From the NCBI GenBank assembly GCA_916048145.1, contig CAJZGT010000037.1, positions 1 through 10,250 of the forward strand: a stretch of 10,250 bases of DNA, written 5' to 3'. Made by a program: the position numbers and the translations under genes. Below, piece by piece: positions 6,050 to 10,250 of this stretch. The notes beneath the pieces were generated by a model. That model was given only the letters and a program-made list of their open reading frames with translations, was not told the origin of the DNA and searched no databases. Positions within the stretch are counted from its first letter, which is position 1, and every line of letters begins with the position of its first letter. This stretch comes from an uncultured Streptococcus sp. GTDB lineage: Bacteria > Bacillota > Bacilli > Lactobacillales > Streptococcaceae.

Positions 6050-6063
6050 TGAAAACGCTTAAA
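6050..6063 (+). promoter_or_regulatory. CcpA binding site (cre box) at the ackA transcription start
   Basis: TGAAAACGCTTAAA matches 13 of 14 positions of the Gram-positive cre consensus TGWAARCGYTWNCW. It begins 4 nt after the -10 and spans the predicted +1. Known biology: CcpA with HPr-Ser-P binds such sites in response to sugar. A position over or just downstream of +1 normally gives repression. Confidence 0.75.
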
Positions 6064-6079
6064 AAAGGGGTATCATGTT

Positions 6080-7273
6080 ATGACAAAAACAATTTCAATC
6101 AATGCAGGAAGTTCAAGTTTGAAATGGCAATTATACTTAATGCCAGAAGAAAAAGTATTGTCGAAAGGCTTGATTGAACGTATCGGTTTGAAAGATTCAA
6201 TTTCAACTGTAAAATTTGACGGCCGTTCTGAACAACAAATTTTGGATATTGAAAATCACACACAAGCTGTTAAAATCTTATTGGATGACTTGATTCGTTT
6301 CGATATTATCAAGGCTTATGATGAGATTACAGGTGTTGGACACCGTGTTGTTGCCGGTGGAGAATATTTCAAAGAATCAACAGTTGTTGAGGGAGATGTT
6401 TTAGAAAAAGTTGAAGAGTTGAGTTTGTTGGCTCCTCTCCACAATCCAGCCAATGCAGCAGGTGTTCGTGCCTTCAAGGAATTGTTGCCAGATATTACCA
6501 GTGTAGTTGTTTTTGATACTTCATTCCACACAACTATGCCAGAGAAGGCTTATCGCTATCCTCTACCAACTAAATATTATACAGAAAATAAGGTTCGTAA
6601 ATACGGTGCCCACGGGACAAGCCATCAGTTTGTAGCAGGAGAAGCAGCAAAACTCTTGGGACGACCTTTGGAAGACTTGAAGTTGATTACATGCCATATC
6701 GGAAACGGGGGATCAATTACAGCTATTAACGGTGGTAAGTCAGTTGATACTTCTATGGGATTCACACCGCTTGCTGGAGTGATGATGGGTACTCGTACTG
6801 GAGATATTGATCCTGCTATTATCCCTTACTTAATGCAATATACAGAGGATTTCAATACGCCAGAGGATATCAGTCGCGTTCTCAATCGTGAGTCAGGGTT
6901 GTTGGGTGTATCTGCTAAATCAAGTGATATGAGAGATATCGAAGCAGCTGTAGAAGCTGGGGATCATGATGCAACTTTGGCGTATGAAATGTATGTTGAC
7001 CGTATCCAAAAATACATTGGTCAATATCTAGCAGTCTTAAACGGAGCTGATGCTATTATCTTTACGGCGGGTGTTGGAGAGAATGCGGCTCATTTCCGTG
7101 AGAAAGTTATTTCAGGTATTACTTGGTTTGGTTGTGATGTTGATCCTGAAAAGAATGTTTTTGGAACAACAGGAGACATCTCAACAGAAGAAGCAAAAAT
7201 CCGTGTTTTAGTTATCCCAACAGATGAAGAATTGGTCATTGCCCGTGACGTTGAACGATTGAAAAATAAGTAA
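6080..7273 (+). CDS. ackA: Acetate kinase
   Basis: Interconverts acetyl phosphate + ADP and acetate + ATP. With phosphotransacetylase and, in these streptococci, pyruvate oxidase (the source of acetyl phosphate), it gives ATP from pyruvate. The full-length 397-residue protein has the ASKHA fold: NAGSSSLK (8-15), GHRVVAGG (87-94, Arg89), DTSFHTTMP (146-154, catalytic Asp146), GAHGTSH (176-182, His178), CHIGNGGS (205-212), [10 protein letters not shown] (236-245, Arg239), and C-terminal TDEE (381-384, Glu384). These agree with the catalytic set of the family. The ATG at 6080 is 9 nt after AAAAGGGG. A three-codon ORF, ATG TTA TGA at 6075-6083, overlaps it. Expression is likely from the promoter at 6018-6046 under CcpA. 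This is comYI in S. mutans nomenclature. Confidence 0.98.
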   Translation: MTKTISINAGSSSLKWQLYLMPEEKVLSKGLIERIGLKDSISTVKFDGRSEQQILDIENHTQAVKILLDDLIRFDIIKAYDEITGVGHRVVAGGEYFKESTVVEGDVLEKVEELSLLAPLHNPANAAGVRAFKELLPDITSVVVFDTSFHTTMPEKAYRYPLPTKYYTENKVRKYGAHGTSHQFVAGEAAKLLGRPLEDLKLITCHIGNGGSITAINGGKSVDTSMGFTPLAGVMMGTRTGDIDPAIIPYLMQYTEDFNTPEDISRVLNRESGLLGVSAKSSDMRDIEAAVEAGDHDATLAYEMYVDRIQKYIGQYLAVLNGADAIIFTAGVGENAAHFREKVISGITWFGCDVDPEKNVFGTTGDISTEEAKIRVLVIPTDEELVIARDVERLKNK

Positions 7274-7295
7274 AACTAGAAAAAATATTTAGTAC

Positions 7296-7331
7296 AAGGA
7301 GTTGGGAAAGAGATTTTTCCAGCTTCTTTTT
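7296..7331 (+). terminator. Intrinsic terminator after ackA
   Basis: A long stem with wobbles: AAGGAGTTGGGAAA (7296-7309) pairs with TTTTCCAGCTTCTT (7315-7328). The loop is GAGAT (7310-7314). It ends in TTTTT (7327-7331). The U-tract overlaps the stem, but this is the only strong hairpin between ackA and rnpA. Confidence 0.65.
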
Positions 7332-7361
7332 CTGATGGAAATGTCCAAAACCTTGCTATGA

Positions 7362-7389
7362 TTGGCTTTTTTGAAAAATATGGTATAAT
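7362..7389 (+). promoter_or_regulatory. Sigma-A promoter of the rnpA-yidC-khpB operon
   Basis: TTGGCT (7362-7367), 16 bp spacer, and perfect TATAAT (7384-7389) preceded by TGG (extended -10). Start of transcription is expected near 7396, giving a 5' leader of about 23 nt before rnpA. Confidence 0.8.
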
Positions 7390-7418
7390 AGTAGTAATTT
7401 AATAGATGGAGTTGAGTT

Positions 7419-7790
7419 TTGAAGAAAAGCTTTCGTGTAAAAAGAGAGAAAGATTTTAAGGCGATTTTCAAGGAGGGGACAAGTTTTGCCAATCGCAAGT
7501 TTGTTGTCTACCAACTAGAAAACCAGAAAAACCATTTTCGAGTAGGTCTATCAGTTAGCAAAAAACTGGGGAATGCCGTCACTAGAAATCAAATCAAGCG
7601 ACGAATTAGACATATTATCCAGAATGCAAAAGGGAGTCTGGTAGAAGATGTCGACTTTGTTGTCATTGCTCGAAAAGGGGTCGAAACCTTGGGATACGCA
7701 GAGATGGAGAAAAATCTACTCCACGTATTAAAATTATCAAAGATTTACCAGGAAGGAAATGGGAGTGAAAAAGAAACTACAGTTGACTAG
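7419..7790 (+). CDS. rnpA: Ribonuclease P protein component
   Basis: Small basic protein of 123 residues that binds the RNase P RNA (RnpB) and helps it remove 5' leaders from pre-tRNAs. It opens [13 protein letters not shown], the typical N-terminus, and has the conserved RNR signature [14 protein letters not shown] (51-64) plus [10 protein letters not shown] (about 78-87), the last strand of the fold. The start is TTG at 7419, with GGAG (7408-7411) 7 nt upstream, which matches the usual length in streptococci. Unlike most Bacilli, rpmH is not directly upstream: ackA and its terminator are. It overlaps yidC by 26 nt, suggesting coupled translation. Confidence 0.97.
   Translation: MKKSFRVKREKDFKAIFKEGTSFANRKFVVYQLENQKNHFRVGLSVSKKLGNAVTRNQIKRRIRHIIQNAKGSLVEDVDFVVIARKGVETLGYAEMEKNLLHVLKLSKIYQEGNGSEKETTVD
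7751..7757 (+). promoter_or_regulatory. Ribosome binding site that favours the GTG start of yidC
   Basis: GGAAGGA is only 1 nt from ATG 7759 but 7 nt from GTG 7765, so the GTG is the better start. Confidence 0.65.
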
Positions 7791-8589
7791 TTTGCTAGGA
7801 CTGTCTCTATTGATCATGACAGCCTGTGCAACAAATGGGACAACTAGCGATATTACAGCCGAATCGGCTGATTTTTGGAGTAAATTTGTTTACTTCTTTG
7901 CGGAAATCATTCGCTTTTTATCGTTTGATATCAGTATCGGAGTGGGGATTATTCTCTTTACGGTCTTGATTCGTACACTGCTTTTGCCAGTCTTCCAAGT
8001 GCAAATGGTGGCTTCTAGAAAAATGCAGGAAGCTCAGCCACGCATTAAGGCGCTTAGAGAACAATATCCTGGTCGAGATATGGAAAGCAGAACCAAGCTA
8101 GAGCAAGAAATGCGTAAAGTCTTTAAAGAAATGGGTGTCAGACAGTCAGATTCGCTTTGGCCTATTCTGATTCAGATGCCAGTTATTTTGGCCTTGTTCC
8201 AAGCTCTATCAAGAGTTGACTTTTTAAAGACAGGTCATTTCTTATGGATTAACCTTGGTGGTGTGGATACAACCCTTGTTCTTCCGATTTTAGCGGCAGT
8301 ATTCACCTTTTTAAGTACTTGGCTGTCCAACAAAGCCTTGTCTGAGCGTAATGGCGCTACAACTGCGATGATGTACGGTATTCCGGTCTTGATTTTTATC
8401 TTTGGGGTTTATGCGCCGAGCGGAGTCGCTCTCTACTGGGCAGTGTCTAATGCTTATCAAGTCTTGCAAACCTATTTCTTGAATAATCCATTCAAGATTA
8501 TCGCAGAGCGAGAGGCGGTAGCTCAGGCACAGAAAGATTTGGAAAATAGAAAAAGAAAAGCCAAGAAAAAGGCTCAGAAAACGAAATAA
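7765..8589 (+). CDS. yidC: Membrane protein insertase YidC (Oxa1/SpoIIIJ family), lipoprotein
   Basis: Inserts membrane proteins alone or with SecYEG. The predicted precursor is 274 residues from GTG 7765. A basic N-terminus and hydrophobic stretch end in lipobox IMTAC, so Cys21 should be lipidated after signal peptidase II cleavage. Five membrane segments are visible: about 55-75 (with VLIRTLLLP and the conserved groove Arg70), 125-145, 165-190, 200-215 and 218-240. A charged hairpin (about 85-120) follows TM1, as in all Gram-positive YidCs. The C-terminus is strongly basic ([11 protein letters not shown]), which favours ribosome contact. ATG 7759 would add 2 residues. The paralogue question (YidC1 or YidC2) is answered by context: the one beside rnpA and jag is usually YidC1. 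Confidence 0.96.
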   Translation: MKKKLQLTSLLGLSLLIMTACATNGTTSDITAESADFWSKFVYFFAEIIRFLSFDISIGVGIILFTVLIRTLLLPVFQVQMVASRKMQEAQPRIKALREQYPGRDMESRTKLEQEMRKVFKEMGVRQSDSLWPILIQMPVILALFQALSRVDFLKTGHFLWINLGGVDTTLVLPILAAVFTFLSTWLSNKALSERNGATTAMMYGIPVLIFIFGVYAPSGVALYWAVSNAYQVLQTYFLNNPFKIIAEREAVAQAQKDLENRKRKAKKKAQKTK

Positions 8590-8609
8590 TAATAAGGAGG
8601 AATCTGGTA

Positions 8610-9596
8610 ATGGTAGTATTTACAGGTTCAACTGTTGAAGAAGCAATCCAGAAAGGATTGGAAGAATTAAATATTCCAAGGATGAAGGCTCACATCAAAG
8701 TCATTTCTCGTGAAAAAAATGGATTTCTTGGTTTATTTGGTAAAAAACCAGCCCAGGTTGATATTGAAGCTATTAGTGAAACAACTGTCATTAAAGCAAA
8801 TCAACAAGCTGTAAAGGGTGTTCCTAAAGAAGTCAATGAAAAAAATGAACCAGTTAAAACAGTCAGTCAAGCGACCGTTGATTTGGGGCATGTTGTAGAA
8901 GCAATTAAAAAGATTGAAGAAGAAGGTCAAGGGTTTTCTGATGAAGTCAAGGCTGAAATATTGAAAAATGAAAAACATGCTAGCACTATTTTGGAAGAAA
9001 CTGGTCATATTTCAATTCTAAATGAATTGCAACTAGAAGAGAGCACAGATGAAACTGTTTCTGCTTCTAAATCAGTTTTCGACACAGAAGAACCTTCTAG
9101 TCAATTTATCGAAGATTTAGACTTAAAGGTGGAACCGAGTTTTGATATTGAACAAGTAGCTACGGAAGTAACGACTTATGTCCAAACAATCATTGATGAT
9201 ATGGATGTTGAGGCGACGATTTCAAATGATTATAACCGCCGTAGTATCAATTTACAAATTGACACCAACGAACCAGGTCGTATTATCGGTTACCATGGTA
9301 AAGTCCTGAAGGCCTTGCAACTATTGGCTCAAAATTATCTTTATAACCGCTATTCAAGAACTTTCTATATCACAATCAATGTTAATGATTATGTTGAACA
9401 CCGTGCAGAAGTTTTGCAGACCTATGCGCAAAAACTGGCGACTCGTGTTTTAGAAGAAGGTCGCAGCCATCAAACGGATCCAATGTCAAATAGCGAACGC
9501 AAGATTATCCATCGTATTATTTCACGTATGGATGGCGTGACTAGTTACTCTGAAGGTGACGAGCCAAATCGCTATGTCGTTGTAGATACAGAATAA
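8610..9596 (+). CDS. khpB: RNA-binding protein KhpB/EloR (Jag)
   Basis: Cytoplasmic RNA-binding regulator of cell elongation; in pneumococcus it partners KhpA and is phosphorylated by the kinase StkP. The 328 residues show an N-terminal Jag_N domain (about 1-54, with EKNGFLGLFGKKPAQV), a long acidic linker (about 60-185), a KH domain with GRIIGYHGK (223-231; GxxG loop 227-230), and an R3H domain with RKIIH (Arg297, His301) near the C-terminus. Thr89 (in SQATVDL) matches the reported StkP site. AAGGAGG (8594-8600) is 9 nt before the ATG and yidC ends 20 nt upstream, so the two are co-transcribed. Also known as jag or eloR. Confidence 0.97.
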   Translation: MVVFTGSTVEEAIQKGLEELNIPRMKAHIKVISREKNGFLGLFGKKPAQVDIEAISETTVIKANQQAVKGVPKEVNEKNEPVKTVSQATVDLGHVVEAIKKIEEEGQGFSDEVKAEILKNEKHASTILEETGHISILNELQLEESTDETVSASKSVFDTEEPSSQFIEDLDLKVEPSFDIEQVATEVTTYVQTIIDDMDVEATISNDYNRRSINLQIDTNEPGRIIGYHGKVLKALQLLAQNYLYNRYSRTFYITINVNDYVEHRAEVLQTYAQKLATRVLEEGRSHQTDPMSNSERKIIHRIISRMDGVTSYSEGDEPNRYVVVDTE

Positions 9597-9598
9597 AT

Positions 9599-9623
9599 AA
9601 AATCAGGTTTATCCTGATTTTTT
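9599..9623 (+). terminator. Intrinsic terminator after khpB
   Basis: AAAATCAGG (9599-9607) pairs with CCTGATTTT (9613-9621), 9 bp, around loop TTTAT. T's run to 9623. It starts 2 nt after the stop codon and closes the rnpA-yidC-khpB unit. Confidence 0.85.
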
Positions 9624-9646
9624 GCTAGCTAGAGGAGATTAAACTA

Positions 9647-10250
9647 ATGTTGAATAAGATAAGAGACTATTTAGATTTTGCAGGTTTCCAGTACCGTAAT
9701 CCTGATAAAGCGGGAGAAGAGCGAGAGAAGATGCTGGAATTGCGTCATAAAGGTCAAGAGACCCGAAAGGCTTTCACAGAATTGGCCAAAGTCTTTCAAG
9801 TAAGTCATCCAGAATGGCAACTCCAACAAACTAGTCAGTGGATGAATCAAGCGCAGCGTTTGCGACCACATTTCTGGGTCTATCTACAGAGAGACGGACA
9901 AGTGACAGAACCTATGTTGGCTCTTCGTTTGTACGGGACATCTACTGATTTTGGAATTTCTTTGGAAGTTAGTTTTATCGAGCGCAAAAAAGATAAGCAA
10001 ACTCTAGGCAAGCAGGCTAAAGTTTTAGAAATTCCAACCGTTGAAGGTGTTTATTATCTAGTCTACTCTGATGGTCAAAGTCAACGGTGGGAGGCAAACG
10101 AAGAAAATCGTCAGGTCTTAGTTGAGAAGATAGGAAGTCAAGAAATCCGAAAAGTGTTAGTTAAAGCAGATGTTTCTTTTATTGAAAATCAATCATTAGA
10201 AGTGATTTTAGAAAAATTAGAAGATGCTTATGAACGCTTACTTCCCTACT
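9647..10250 (+). CDS. Uncharacterised streptococcal protein (partial, 3' end outside window)
   Basis: An open frame from ATG 9647 to the end of the window (201 codons, no stop). AGAGGAGA (9631-9638) lies 8 nt upstream. The product starts MLNKIRDYLDFAGFQYRNPD, is rich in charged residues (Glu, Lys, Arg, Gln) and has no signal peptide or membrane segment, so it is likely cytoplasmic. An N-terminal helical part (1-70) leads into an alternating strand region (HFWVYLQRDGQ, MLALRLYGTS, FGISLEVSFIERK), then VYYLVYSDGQSQRW and another charged helix. I do not recognise the family with certainty. I considered the McrB-type N-terminal DNA-binding domain (DUF3578) but saw no decisive motif. It sits just after the khpB terminator with no room for a promoter. 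Confidence 0.8.
   Translation, partial: MLNKIRDYLDFAGFQYRNPDKAGEEREKMLELRHKGQETRKAFTELAKVFQVSHPEWQLQQTSQWMNQAQRLRPHFWVYLQRDGQVTEPMLALRLYGTSTDFGISLEVSFIERKKDKQTLGKQAKVLEIPTVEGVYYLVYSDGQSQRWEANEENRQVLVEKIGSQEIRKVLVKADVSFIENQSLEVILEKLEDAYERLLPY

Noticed and set aside
8733..9008. A 91-codon minus-strand frame rich in Phe
   Set aside because: It is the complement of the Lys/Glu-rich KhpB linker (GAA/AAA read as TTC/TTT); the composition is an artefact.
1..10250. CRISPR arrays, insertion sequences, tRNA/rRNA genes, BOX or RUP elements
   Set aside because: No regularly spaced direct repeats, transposase-like frames, terminal inverted repeats or cloverleaf sequences were seen. The intergenic gaps are too short for BOX or RUP elements apart from 92-236, which does not resemble either.

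Overview
The window comes from a low-GC Gram-positive coccus, almost certainly a Streptococcus of the mitis group (S. mitis / S. oralis / S. pneumoniae and relatives). The proteins read like pneumococcal orthologues throughout, including the pneumococcal Cgl/ComG pilins, a Thr89-containing EloR/KhpB and a TTG-started RnpA. Species cannot be fixed by eye. All genes lie on the + strand.

Layout: (1) 1-52 is the 3' end of a gene whose C-terminus resembles streptococcal NagA, closed by a clear terminator. (2) A small DUF1033-type gene (243-608) has its own sigma-A promoter. (3) A ComX/SigX combox (TGCGAATA) opens the late-competence operon comGA-comGG (684-4394). This operon encodes the ATPase, polytopic membrane platform, major pilin and four minor pilins of the transformation (DNA-uptake) type IV pilus. 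Most neighbouring genes overlap by 8-53 nt. (4) Two class I SAM-dependent methyltransferases follow: a small Methyltransf_11-like protein (4427-5014) with a terminator over its stop codon, then a YtxK/ComYH-type protein (5075-6028). Both carry an extended -10 element exactly 6 nt before the ATG, which suggests leaderless transcripts separate from the comG operon. (5) ackA (6080-7273) has an extended -10 promoter and a near-perfect CcpA cre box across the predicted transcription start, and ends in a terminator. (6) A housekeeping cluster has its own promoter: rnpA (RNase P protein), yidC (lipoprotein membrane insertase) and khpB/eloR/jag (RNA-binding elongation regulator). It ends in a compact terminator. 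(7) The window closes inside an unrecognised gene (9647-end) that has a strong ribosome binding site but almost no room for a promoter of its own.

How the parts relate: comGA-GG builds the DNA-capture pilus under competence control. The YtxK-type methyltransferase and acetate kinase conserved next to it form one nine-gene operon in S. mutans (comYA-comYI), but here they look transcriptionally separated by an extra methyltransferase gene, a terminator and extra promoters. RnpA, YidC and KhpB belong to the widely conserved rnpA-yidC-jag group (tRNA maturation, membrane protein insertion, cell elongation control).

I found no wholly new system. No CRISPR, insertion sequence, phage gene, tRNA or rRNA was visible. 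The main points of interest are regulatory: the split between comG and the methyltransferases, the leaderless-type starts, the cre box position, and the uncharacterised terminal gene.
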